A stretch of DNA of 6,503 nucleotides from Planctomycetota bacterium (GCA_021106775.1 JAIOTL010000211.1:1-6503); one strand, 5' to 3'; positions 1-6,086 are shown, counted from the stretch's first letter. Notes: generated by a model from the sequence alone, not told the origin. A program made the numbers and translations.

Positions 1-1
1 C

Positions 2-2506
2 AGAGACGATAAAGAGCAAAACAAGAGCGCCATTAGTAGAGCATTACTCAGAGACGTAAGAGACCCTGATCCAGTCGATAGACTGAATTGGTCGATTGTT
101 GTAACGAACCGCTATGGCGAATTTGCTGTTCCTGAAATTCACGAGATGTTTATGCACTGCGGTAACACTGAGGTTATGGGCAGAGCGGTTGAATTGCTCG
201 TGAAAATCGGTTCACAATCTGTTATGCCGTTGATTGAGCTTTTCAAATCATCAATTGTGTACGACAGACTGCATGTTGCAAGAGCACTTGGAGATATTGC
301 TGACAGAAGAGCAATTCCTGTCCTCGTGGACAAGTTCAAAAACGATGAAAGTGAATCTGTCAGACTCGAATGTAAATTCGCACTTGAAAAACTTCTTGAA
401 ATGAAGTTGACCAAGGAAGCAAGCGCAAGTCTTTCCGATGCGAAAGAATATTATTATAGCGCAGCACTTCAGTATTATCATAAATTACCTTCGCTGGTTT
501 TCGGCAAAACGGATTCATTTGTAATCTGGCGTTGGGTTTATCATGATAAATCTGATCTTTCAAAAGGCGGCAGACTCGATTATGACCCGAATATACCACA
601 TTGGTCATATATTGACATCTGCGCGGAAGACCTGCTTTTGAACTGCGTTAGAAGCATTGTTGATACTCAGGAAATACCTGAAAATGACACAACATATCAC
701 AATGCATGGAATCTTCTTGTTGCAATCAACCTGAAACAATACCTTGAAGCAAAAACCTGGTTTGATTCTGCAACAACTAAGGAAGACAAGAGCAAACTAA
801 CTGACATTATGACAAGAGCTAAACGCGGTCTCGTTCTTACCGGTGCCGCTGGTCAGGAAGTTCTTTACAAAACTCTTGAACGCTCCTTGATTGACAGATT
901 ACCTGAAATTTCCATTGGAATTCTAGAAATTCTTAAGAATGTTGGTACTGTAGAATATGTACCGCTTACAAAAGAGTTTGCAGACAGGAATAATAATACA
1001 CCGCTGCAGAAGCTTGGCGGAGTAATTCTGACAGCAATGCAGAATGAGGATAAAAGGGTCAGGTATGCAGCAGCATCGCTTCTGTTCACTCTTTTACCCA
1101 ACAATGAATTCTATCTGCAGGAAATGGCGAGAAACGTCCTGATTCAAGGTCTTGGTGAAAGCGCACAGAGAACTATCAATGTAATCACCGAAGACCAGGA
1201 TTTGAGAAATGTTCTTCGTTCAATCCTTATGAAGCTTGGATATTACACTTATTTCGCAAGCTCTGTAAAAGACGGACTTAAACGGGCGTTAAGCTATCCA
1301 ACAGACGACCTTGTTCTGCTTGACGGCAAAATCGCAAGTAAAGTAATTCGTCTCAGAAGACTTGCTCAGGATGACCTCAGACAGGGTGAAGCAACTGCAA
1401 GCGAAACCCTCATCGATATACTTCGTGAAGATTTCAGAACTTCGGATATTCCGATTATTCTTATGGTTAATGAAGAGGCAGAAGAAACCAAGCTTAAACG
1501 TCGTTTTGCCAAGAATATTCGCGAAAATCAGATTGAAGGTTTTTGGAATGTTAAGGGAATCGACAAAAACAGCACTGAGAAAGCAATCGAAGTTGAAACC
1601 GATGTTTTCTCGAATGTCTGGAAAAAAGAAGCAAAAAGCATCAAATCAAAAGATAAAGCGAATCAAATAGCAATACGCTGTGCAAATGCCTTGATGGGTA
1701 TCGATTCTTTGACAACACCGCATAACATCAAGCTTTTCACACAGGCTTTGATGGCAAGAGTACATCAGGATAAGACTAGCGCAGAAGTTAAAGTTGCCAT
1801 GCTGAAAGTTATTGCTCATTTAGCATCGGTTTACGCACCTGAGAAGATTTCTGCGAAATTCTGGAGTTTTGACATCGTATTGAATATGCTTCCTGTTCTT
1901 AATTCAGGCACAATCGAAAACAGGCCGATTGTTAAGGCATGGGCGTGCAAAGCTGTTGCGAATATTTATCTGTATCAGGTTCGCAAAGTTTTCACCGAGC
2001 TTAAAGATTCAGAGAAGAAATATTTCTGGAACATTGGGCTTAAACCGGGTATTGGACTCGATAAAATGCCATCCTTAGATGAGCCTTACTGGGTTCTACT
2101 AAACATGATGAAATATATGCCAATAGGCGGCGAGAATCTGAAAAATGAATCAAAGCTTCAATGGCTTGAAGATATTATCAGTGTTCGCGTCAATGCTGGC
2201 AAGGCACTTGGAAATGCACCTTTGACAAATCTTCAGAAGATTTACATGTTCGAAGACTGCAGAATTAATAGTGACCTCAAACTTCAGCGCGAAACAATGA
2301 TTGACCAACCTGTTGAAGGTGATGATGACGATGATTATGGCGATGACGACGATTATGATGATGATTTTGATGACGATGACGATGATTTTGATGATGATGA
2401 CGACGACGATTTCGATGATGACGACGACGATGATGATGACGACGATGATGACGAATGGGGTGATGACGATGACGACGATGATGATGACGACGACGAATGG
2501 GAATAA
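2..2506 (+). CDS. HEAT-repeat protein with embedded receiver-like domain and poly-aspartate C-terminus (5' partial)
   Basis: The reading frame is open from the left edge, so the true start lies outside; the ATG at 146 is internal, with 48 in-frame codons before it. 834 residues are visible. The first ~130 read as HEAT/PBS-lyase-type helical repeats (for example AVELLVKIGSQSVMPLIELF, then LHVARALGDIADRRAIPVLV). More helical repeats occur around 840-1130 and 1680-2000. Between them, at about 1172-1530, the protein reads like a CheY-type receiver: INVITEDQDLRNVLRSILMK at the start, then DLVLLDG with Asp codon 1322-1324, then a strand-4-like IPIILMV. The usual Thr/Ser and Lys switch residues are not evident, so it is probably a non-signalling pseudo-receiver. 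The last 61 residues are almost all aspartate. HEAT proteins are usually scaffolds for protein-protein contacts; no enzymatic role is visible. No signal peptide can be judged because the N-terminus is missing. The function is unknown. Confidence 0.88.
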   Translation, partial: RDDKEQNKSAISRALLRDVRDPDPVDRLNWSIVVTNRYGEFAVPEIHEMFMHCGNTEVMGRAVELLVKIGSQSVMPLIELFKSSIVYDRLHVARALGDIADRRAIPVLVDKFKNDESESVRLECKFALEKLLEMKLTKEASASLSDAKEYYYSAALQYYHKLPSLVFGKTDSFVIWRWVYHDKSDLSKGGRLDYDPNIPHWSYIDICAEDLLLNCVRSIVDTQEIPENDTTYHNAWNLLVAINLKQYLEAKTWFDSATTKEDKSKLTDIMTRAKRGLVLTGAAGQEVLYKTLERSLIDRLPEISIGILEILKNVGTVEYVPLTKEFADRNNNTPLQKLGGVILTAMQNEDKRVRYAAASLLFTLLPNNEFYLQEMARNVLIQGLGESAQRTINVITEDQDLRNVLRSILMKLGYYTYFASSVKDGLKRALSYPTDDLVLLDGKIASKVIRLRRLAQDDLRQGEATASETLIDILREDFRTSDIPIILMVNEEAEETKLKRRFAKNIRENQIEGFWNVKGIDKNSTEKAIEVETDVFSNVWKKEAKSIKSKDKANQIAIRCANALMGIDSLTTPHNIKLFTQALMARVHQDKTSAEVKVAMLKVIAHLASVYAPEKISAKFWSFDIVLNMLPVLNSGTIENRPIVKAWACKAVANIYLYQVRKVFTELKDSEKKYFWNIGLKPGIGLDKMPSLDEPYWVLLNMMKYMPIGGENLKNESKLQWLEDIISVRVNAGKALGNAPLTNLQKIYMFEDCRINSDLKLQRETMIDQPVEGDDDDDYGDDDDYDDDFDDDDDDFDDDDDDDFDDDDDDDDDDDDDEWGDDDDDDDDDDDEWE
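2321..2503 (+). repeat. GAT/GAC codon tract encoding poly-aspartate tail
   Basis: 61 consecutive codons encode 49 Asp, 3 Glu, 2 Gly, 2 Tyr, 3 Phe and 2 Trp. Runs of Asp lengthen towards the end (5, 4, 3, 6, 7, 13, 11) and are broken by single aromatic residues; the last two blocks each end in Glu-Trp. GAT and GAC are mixed irregularly, so this is not a pure trinucleotide satellite, although it is prone to slippage. The antisense frames give His/Arg-rich or Met/Thr-rich peptides that are only shadows. Confidence 0.93.
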
Positions 2507-2540
2507 TTTTAATCATCTGCAACAATTAATTTCATAACTC

Positions 2541-2570
2541 AAAAAGCCCTGAATTTTCAGGGTTTTTTTT
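2541..2570 (+). terminator. Intrinsic terminator of the HEAT-repeat gene
   Basis: A 6-bp GC-containing stem, CCCTGA (2547-2552) with TCAGGG (2557-2562), has a 4-nt ATTT loop and is followed by eight T (2563-2570). The A-run at 2541-2545 pairs with the T-run and lengthens the stem, so it could also work on the other strand. It lies 34 nt after the stop codon. Confidence 0.9.
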
Positions 2571-2602
2571 CGTTTATGCTGGCAAAGTTAATTTAATGTT
2601 TA

Positions 2603-2704
2603 TAAGGATACGGTGGAACAGTCTTCCTATCCTGTTTACATTAATGCTGAATGTCTGGCAAGATGTCTGTCCCACCAACTATGATGCAAAAAGCATTAAG
2701 GATA
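2603..2704. repeat. Degenerate palindromic intergenic element bounded by TAAGGATA direct repeats
   Basis: The 8-mer TAAGGATA occurs at 2603-2610 and again at 2697-2704. Between them, GGTGGAACAG (2612-2621) is complementary in 9 of 10 positions to CTGTCCCACC (2667-2676), and TTAATGC (2641-2647) is complementary to GCATTAA (2693-2699). The second arm lies in a sequence related to the hairpin repeat at 3725-3748. This could be a decayed small mobile repeat or a structured leader. The arms do not abut both direct repeats, so target-site duplication is not shown. Confidence 0.35.
2653..2676 (+). repeat. Diverged copy of dispersed hairpin repeat
   Basis: This 24-nt stretch matches the stretch at 3725-3748 at 20 of 24 positions, sharing the core GGCAAGATG and the end CTGTCC.ACC. 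Substitutions at its 2nd and 4th positions weaken the stem that is perfect in the other copy. The two copies lie on either side of the dehydrogenase gene in the same orientation. Confidence 0.6.
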
Positions 2705-2732
2705 TTTAACATGCCTTAAAAATTTCTATAAT
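2705..2732 (+). promoter_or_regulatory. Probable sigma-70-type promoter of the dehydrogenase gene
   Basis: A perfect TATAAT (2727-2732) lies 31 nt before the start codon. An upstream TTTAAC (2705-2710, 16-nt spacer) or TTAACA (2706-2711, 15-nt spacer, 5 of 6 matches to TTGACA) can serve as the -35 box. The preceding gene ends in a terminator, so an independent promoter is expected here. Confidence 0.6.
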
Positions 2733-2763
2733 GAGAATAAATTAATCAACTCAACGAGGTAAT

Positions 2764-3681
2764 ATGAGAATTCTGATTTGTGAAAGAATCGCACGTGAAG
2801 GTCGAGAAAGGCTTAGCAATGCTGGCTTGGTAATTGACATTCAAACAGGCATATCGAAATACGCATTGCTTGAAATTATACATGAATACGAGATTTTAGT
2901 CATTTCCGAAGAGACAATCATCGACCGCGAAATTTTAGTTAATGCGAAAAACTTGAAAATCATCGCCAAAGCTGGCACTGGCTTTGAAAACATTGACAGT
3001 GCATATTGTCACAGCAACGGAATAAAAATATTACACACGCCGGGAGTTAATTCCAATGCGGTTGCCGAACTTATCATCGGCTTGATAATTGACCTTGTTC
3101 GCGGTATCACATTTGCGGATAGATATGTTCGTGAAGGTAACACAAAATTTGCGCGTCAGCTTGGTTTTGAGCTTGTTGGCAAGACAGTGGCGGTTATAGG
3201 CTTGGGACCAATAGGTAGAAATGTAGCGGATAAATGTACTGCTTTAGGCTTAAAAGTTCTCGGACACACGAAAACAGAAGCCAAAGATTTGTTCGATAAC
3301 ATCAAGCTCGTAACATTTGAACAAGCGGTTTGCTCTGCGGAAATCGTTGTTCTTACAATCCCACGCAATCAGAAGACGTTTCACATTATATCAGCGGATG
3401 AATTTTCGATGATGAAAGACGGCGTAATTCTCGTAAATGCGAGTCCAAAAGGCGTGCTGGACGAGATTGCGCTTCTCGAATCACTTAAAAATGGCAAAAT
3501 CCGTGCTGCCGCCCTCGACGCCTTCGAAGATTACCCGATTCCGTCAAAACATCCCATAACCAAGTACGATAACGTTCTGCTTACGCCGCATCTTGGTGGT
3601 TTAACTGAAGAAACGCAAATCAAGATTTCTATCGAACTTGCTGAGAAAATCATCCGCAACATCAACGAAACTCAGTCTTGA
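2764..3681 (+). CDS. D-isomer-specific 2-hydroxyacid dehydrogenase, phosphoglycerate-dehydrogenase-like
   Basis: The 305-residue protein has the family's two-part fold. The N-terminal part includes KAGTGFENID and the family segment HTPGVNSNAVAELI. The Rossmann dinucleotide site is VIGLGPIG (residues 144-151). The C-terminal block is LLTPHLGG with catalytic-type His276. Length fits the short PGDH type without an ACT or intervening domain, so feedback by serine through an ACT domain is not expected. The family oxidises or reduces D-2-hydroxyacids with NAD(P). Two catalytic positions are altered: the usual N-x-x-R-G-G is NASPKG (Pro228-Lys229 where Arg is expected), and the usual D-x-F-x-x-E-P is DAFEDYP (Tyr257 where Glu is expected, with Glu255 nearby). 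The acidic residue that normally ends strand beta-2 is replaced (Thr169-Lys170). Substrate is therefore uncertain and SerA should not be assumed. The start is supported by GAGGT at 2756-2760 and a promoter 31 nt upstream. Confidence 0.93.
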   Translation: MRILICERIAREGRERLSNAGLVIDIQTGISKYALLEIIHEYEILVISEETIIDREILVNAKNLKIIAKAGTGFENIDSAYCHSNGIKILHTPGVNSNAVAELIIGLIIDLVRGITFADRYVREGNTKFARQLGFELVGKTVAVIGLGPIGRNVADKCTALGLKVLGHTKTEAKDLFDNIKLVTFEQAVCSAEIVVLTIPRNQKTFHIISADEFSMMKDGVILVNASPKGVLDEIALLESLKNGKIRAAALDAFEDYPIPSKHPITKYDNVLLTPHLGGLTEETQIKISIELAEKIIRNINETQS

Positions 3682-3724
3682 TGCATATTATTTCTTGTCT
3701 GAATATAAATAATGGCAAAAAAAA

Positions 3725-3748
3725 GACAGGCAAGATGCCTGTCCTACC
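3725..3748 (+). repeat. Dispersed hairpin repeat (perfect copy)
   Basis: GACAGGCA (3725-3732) and TGCCTGTC (3736-3743) form a perfect 8-bp stem with an AGA loop, followed by CTACC. It is preceded by eight A (3717-3724), so on the minus strand it reads as a hairpin followed by eight T and would look like an intrinsic terminator, although no minus-strand gene is upstream of it. On the plus strand there is no T-run, so it is a weak candidate for ending the dehydrogenase transcript. The related stretch at 2653-2676 suggests a REP-like repeat family. Confidence 0.7.
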
Positions 3749-3804
3749 GGTTACAACATTCTCTGTGTCTCTGAGGTAAAAATTCTTCAATTTTCAGTAT
3801 TTGC

Positions 3805-3831
3805 TTGACTGAGTATTGATTCATTACTAAT
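3805..3831 (+). promoter_or_regulatory. Candidate kbl promoter with overlapping dyad operator
   Basis: TTGACT (3805-3810) matches the -35 consensus at 5 of 6 positions. The downstream -10 is weak: TACTAA (3825-3830) at 14-nt spacing or TAATTT (3828-3833) at 17. Between and overlapping them lies an imperfect dyad, AGTATTGA (3812-3819) T TCATTACT (3821-3828), with one mismatched pair. A repressor site over the promoter would fit a catabolic gene, but no regulator is visible. Confidence 0.3.
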
Positions 3832-3870
3832 TTGTTTCTCTAATTTGCTTTTAACCATTGAAAATTCTAT

Positions 3871-3878
3871 AAGGAGAG
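3871..3878 (+). promoter_or_regulatory. Strong ribosome binding site of kbl
   Basis: AAGGAGAG contains the AGGAG core (3872-3876) six nucleotides before the ATG at 3883, and fixes that start codon. Confidence 0.8.
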
Positions 3879-3882
3879 CAGA

Positions 3883-5088
3883 ATGGCGTTTATTTCCAAA
3901 TTGAAGGAACATTTTACATCGATTCTTAATGAAATTGACGAACAGGGCTTGACCAAAGCGGAGCGTATTATCGTTACGCCGCAAGGTGCTTCAATCAAGG
4001 TAAACACAGGCGAAGAAGTGCTGAACTTTTGTGCAAACAATTACCTTGGATTGGCTGACAACAAGGAACTCATCGAGGTTGCCAAGAATAATCTTGATTC
4101 TCACGGGTTCGGAATGTCTTCCGTCAGGTTTATCTGCGGAACTCAGGATATTCATAAGCAACTTGAAGAAAAAATATCGACCTTTTTGAAAAAGGAAGAT
4201 ACGATTCTGTACTCAAGCTGTTTCGATGCTAACGCAGGACTGTTCGAGACAGTTCTCACGAAAGAGGATGCGATTATTTCCGATGAGCTGAATCATGCAT
4301 CAATCATCGATGGTGTCAGACTTTGTAAAGCAATGCGTTATCGATTTAAAAATTCGAACATGGACGACCTGCGTGCAAAGCTTGAAGAAGCAAAGGCTGC
4401 CGGTGCACGTCATATCATGATTGCAACTGATGGCGTTTTCTCGATGGACGGCTACATCGCTAAACTTGATAAGATTTGTGATATTGCGGACGAATATGGC
4501 GCAATGGTCATGGTTGATGATTCACATGCAACAGGTTTCGTAGGGAAAACTGGTCGTGGTTCTGCGGAACACTGCGGTGTTCTCGAAAGAATCGACATCA
4601 TCACTTCAACATTGGGCAAAGCACTTGGCGGAGCAAGCGGCGGATTCACCGCAGCACCCAAGGAAATCGTTTCCCTGCTTCGTCAGCGTTCACGCCCGTA
4701 TCTCTTCTCAAACACGCTTACACCTTCGCTTACTGCTGCTGGTATTAAGGTTTTCGAGAAACTCAGTGCAACAACCGAGCTTCGCGACAAACTTGAGGAA
4801 AACACAAAATATTTCCGTGATAAGATGAAAGCATCAGGTTTTGACATTCTCGACGGCGTTCATCCTATCGTGCCGATTATGCTTTACAATGCCAAACTGG
4901 CAAACGATTTCGCAGACGAAATGCTGAAAGAAGGCGTTTATGTCATCGGTTTCAGCTTTCCTGTGGTTCCGAGGGAAAAGGCGAGAATCCGCGTTCAGAT
5001 AAGTGCTGGTCATGATAAAGCACAGCTTGACAAAGCAATTGAAGGTTTCATCAAAGCAGGAAAACGTCTTGGCGTTCTCAAAGATTAG
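3883..5088 (+). CDS. kbl: Glycine C-acetyltransferase (2-amino-3-ketobutyrate CoA ligase)
   Basis: This 401-residue protein is close in length to E. coli Kbl (398). It belongs to the PLP-dependent alpha-oxoamine synthases (fold type I) and interconverts 2-amino-3-ketobutyrate plus CoA with glycine plus acetyl-CoA, the second step of threonine breakdown after threonine dehydrogenase. Visible landmarks: [11 protein letters not shown] near residue 50, the Kbl-typical [30 protein letters not shown] with His138 for stacking on the PLP ring, VDDSHATG with Asp212 and His215, and [14 protein letters not shown] with Lys246 as the Schiff-base lysine. The [12 protein letters not shown] block favours Kbl over the relatives BioF, 5-aminolevulinate synthase and serine palmitoyltransferase. 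The protein is probably a cytosolic homodimer. It stands alone between a repeat-containing intergenic region and its own terminator, with no tdh beside it, so the partner dehydrogenase, if present, is elsewhere. Confidence 0.96.
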   Translation: MAFISKLKEHFTSILNEIDEQGLTKAERIIVTPQGASIKVNTGEEVLNFCANNYLGLADNKELIEVAKNNLDSHGFGMSSVRFICGTQDIHKQLEEKISTFLKKEDTILYSSCFDANAGLFETVLTKEDAIISDELNHASIIDGVRLCKAMRYRFKNSNMDDLRAKLEEAKAAGARHIMIATDGVFSMDGYIAKLDKICDIADEYGAMVMVDDSHATGFVGKTGRGSAEHCGVLERIDIITSTLGKALGGASGGFTAAPKEIVSLLRQRSRPYLFSNTLTPSLTAAGIKVFEKLSATTELRDKLEENTKYFRDKMKASGFDILDGVHPIVPIMLYNAKLANDFADEMLKEGVYVIGFSFPVVPREKARIRVQISAGHDKAQLDKAIEGFIKAGKRLGVLKD

Positions 5089-5111
5089 GAATAAATATCA
5101 TACAAAATCAG

Positions 5112-5141
5112 AAAACCGGTGGAAATACCATCGGTTTTTTT
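5112..5141 (+). terminator. Intrinsic terminator of kbl
   Basis: An 11-bp stem, 5112-5122 with 5128-5138 and including one G-U pair (G5119-T5131), closes a five-nucleotide AAATA loop. A run of seven T spans 5135-5141. It begins 24 nt after the kbl stop codon. Confidence 0.9.
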
Positions 5142-5172
5142 GTGTAAAATCAAATTATTCAGGTTTTAGCAG

Positions 5173-5200
5173 TTGATTTCACAATGCCAGCATCTATAAT
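5173..5200 (+). promoter_or_regulatory. Upstream promoter of the DksA/TraR-like gene (P1)
   Basis: TTGATT (5173-5178) and a perfect TATAAT (5195-5200) are separated by 16 nt. This is the best sigma-70-type match in the window and lies 62 nt before the start codon. Confidence 0.6.
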
Positions 5201-5207
5201 ATGCGAC

Positions 5208-5236
5208 TTAAAAATAGGACTTTTCGAACATATAAT
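5208..5236 (+). promoter_or_regulatory. Second promoter of the DksA/TraR-like gene (P2)
   Basis: A second perfect TATAAT (5231-5236) follows TTAAAA (5208-5213, 4 of 6 matches) at 17-nt spacing. The two -10 boxes are 36 nt apart. P2 is close to the coding region, only 26 nt before the ATG and overlapping little of the GGAGG site at 5253-5257. Confidence 0.4.
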
Positions 5237-5262
5237 CCCAATCATGTCCCTCGGAGGAATAC

Positions 5263-6066
5263 ATGGCAAAAAAGGGCGAAGATAAGAAATCTGCAGGCAG
5301 CAAGACAAAAAAAGCGAAAGTTTCGAAGGTTAGCAAATCCTTGAAAGATAAAGGCAATAAATTAAGCAAGAAAAGTGCTGTGAAAACTAAAACAGCACCG
5401 AAAGCTAAAAAGTCGACTGTGAAGAAATCGACCGCAAAATCAACGCCGACAAAAGTGAAGAAAACAAAAAGTTCTGTTAAAGTTACCGCTTTGAAAAAAG
5501 CTAAACCTGCTGCGAAAAAAACTGCTGTAAAACCAAAGGCAACTGCGAAAAAAGCTGCTGTAAAACCGAAAGCAATCGCGAAGCCAAAGGCAACTGCGAA
5601 AAAAGCTGCTGTAAAACCGAAAGCAACAACGAAACCAAGGAAAACTGCGAAAAAAGCTGCCTCAAAAAGGATTCCAAGCGTCATAATCCCTGAAAAAAGA
5701 GATACAACACCTTTTTTGGATGCTGACCTAAAAAAATGGAAGAAACTCCTTGTTCGAAAGAAACAGGAGATTTTCAACAGATTAGGCACGATTAAGGATG
5801 AATCATACAGCGACAAATCGAAAAATGCTGACATCGATGATATTGGCGATGCCTCATCAGGCACACTTGAGCAGAGTTTCAATCTCGGTATGATTGACAA
5901 AAATAATATAATCATTTTCCAGATTGATTCAGCATTGGAAAGAATCGTGAAAAGGACGTTTGGGGTTTGTGTCTATTGCGATGCGCATATTCCGCTTCCC
6001 AGACTGAATGCGCTTCCATATACGCCATATTGTCTTATTTGCGCTGACAAGCCACACAACAATTAA
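5263..6066 (+). CDS. DksA/TraR-family zinc-finger protein with histone-H1-like N-terminal tail
   Basis: The protein has 267 residues. Residues 1-136 are low-complexity, rich in Lys, Ala, Thr, Ser and Pro, and resemble the basic tails of histone H1 and bacterial H1-like proteins. Residues 150-267 match a DksA/TraR module: a helix (LKKWKKLLVRKKQEIFNRLG), an acidic turn DDIGDAS (192-198), a second helix ending IDSALERIVKRTFGVC, and a C4 zinc finger with Cys236, Cys239, Cys257 and Cys260 in the family's C-x2-C-x17-C-x2-C spacing, including IPLPRLNALPYTPYC. DksA-type proteins bind the RNA polymerase secondary channel and tune transcription. Here the tail is likely to bind DNA or RNA, which is inference. 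The turn reads D-I-G-D-A-S, close to but not identical with the D-x-x-D-x-A of E. coli DksA, so DksA-like activity is unproven. The start has GGAGG at 5253-5257, five nucleotides upstream. It has its own promoters and a terminator, and appears monocistronic. Confidence 0.92.
   Translation: MAKKGEDKKSAGSKTKKAKVSKVSKSLKDKGNKLSKKSAVKTKTAPKAKKSTVKKSTAKSTPTKVKKTKSSVKVTALKKAKPAAKKTAVKPKATAKKAAVKPKAIAKPKATAKKAAVKPKATTKPRKTAKKAASKRIPSVIIPEKRDTTPFLDADLKKWKKLLVRKKQEIFNRLGTIKDESYSDKSKNADIDDIGDASSGTLEQSFNLGMIDKNNIIIFQIDSALERIVKRTFGVCVYCDAHIPLPRLNALPYTPYCLICADKPHNN
5533..5626 (+). repeat. 51-nt in-frame tandem repeat in the basic tail
   Basis: Two 43-nt stretches (5533-5575 and 5584-5626) are identical and lie 51 nt apart. 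They encode two 17-residue units, PKATAKKAAVKPKAIAK (91-107) and PKATAKKAAVKPKATTK (108-124). Partial, more diverged units occur just before (around 5512-5532) and after (around 5636-5666). Identity at silent positions points to recent duplication by slippage or unequal recombination. Confidence 0.92.
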
Positions 6067-6086
6067 ATAAAACTATTCAAAAACAA

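Noticed and set aside
146..148. ATG at 146 as the start of the HEAT-repeat gene.
   Set aside because: The frame is open for 48 codons upstream to the window edge, with HEAT-like sequence continuing and no ribosome binding site before this ATG.
2277..2537. His/Arg-rich minus-strand frame and Met/Thr-rich plus-strand frame over the poly-Asp tract.
   Set aside because: They are shadow readings of the GAT/GAC repeat in other frames and show no start signals or family resemblance.
2507..2763. A tRNA, riboswitch or other RNA gene in the intergenic region.
   Set aside because: No cloverleaf or known riboswitch core could be recognised; the palindromes fit a repeat element better.
3717..3743. Hairpin with adjacent A-run as the terminator of the dehydrogenase gene.
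   Set aside because: The T-run lies on the minus strand only; on the plus strand the hairpin is followed by CTACC. It is better described as a repeat.
2653..3748. CRISPR array.
   Set aside because: Only two diverged repeat copies more than 1 kb apart with a gene between them, and no spacers or cas genes.
2764..5088. A single serine/threonine/glycine operon of dehydrogenase and kbl.
   Set aside because: A 201-nt gap with a hairpin repeat and a candidate promoter separates them, and the dehydrogenase cannot safely be called SerA.
5208..5915. A 235-codon open frame on the minus strand encoding a very hydrophobic Phe/Ala/Val-rich sequence that looks like a membrane protein.
   Set aside because: It is the mirror of the Lys/Ala-rich tail: AAA and AAG codons read backwards as TTT and CTT. 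It lacks family features, while the plus-strand frame has a ribosome site, promoters and a full zinc finger.
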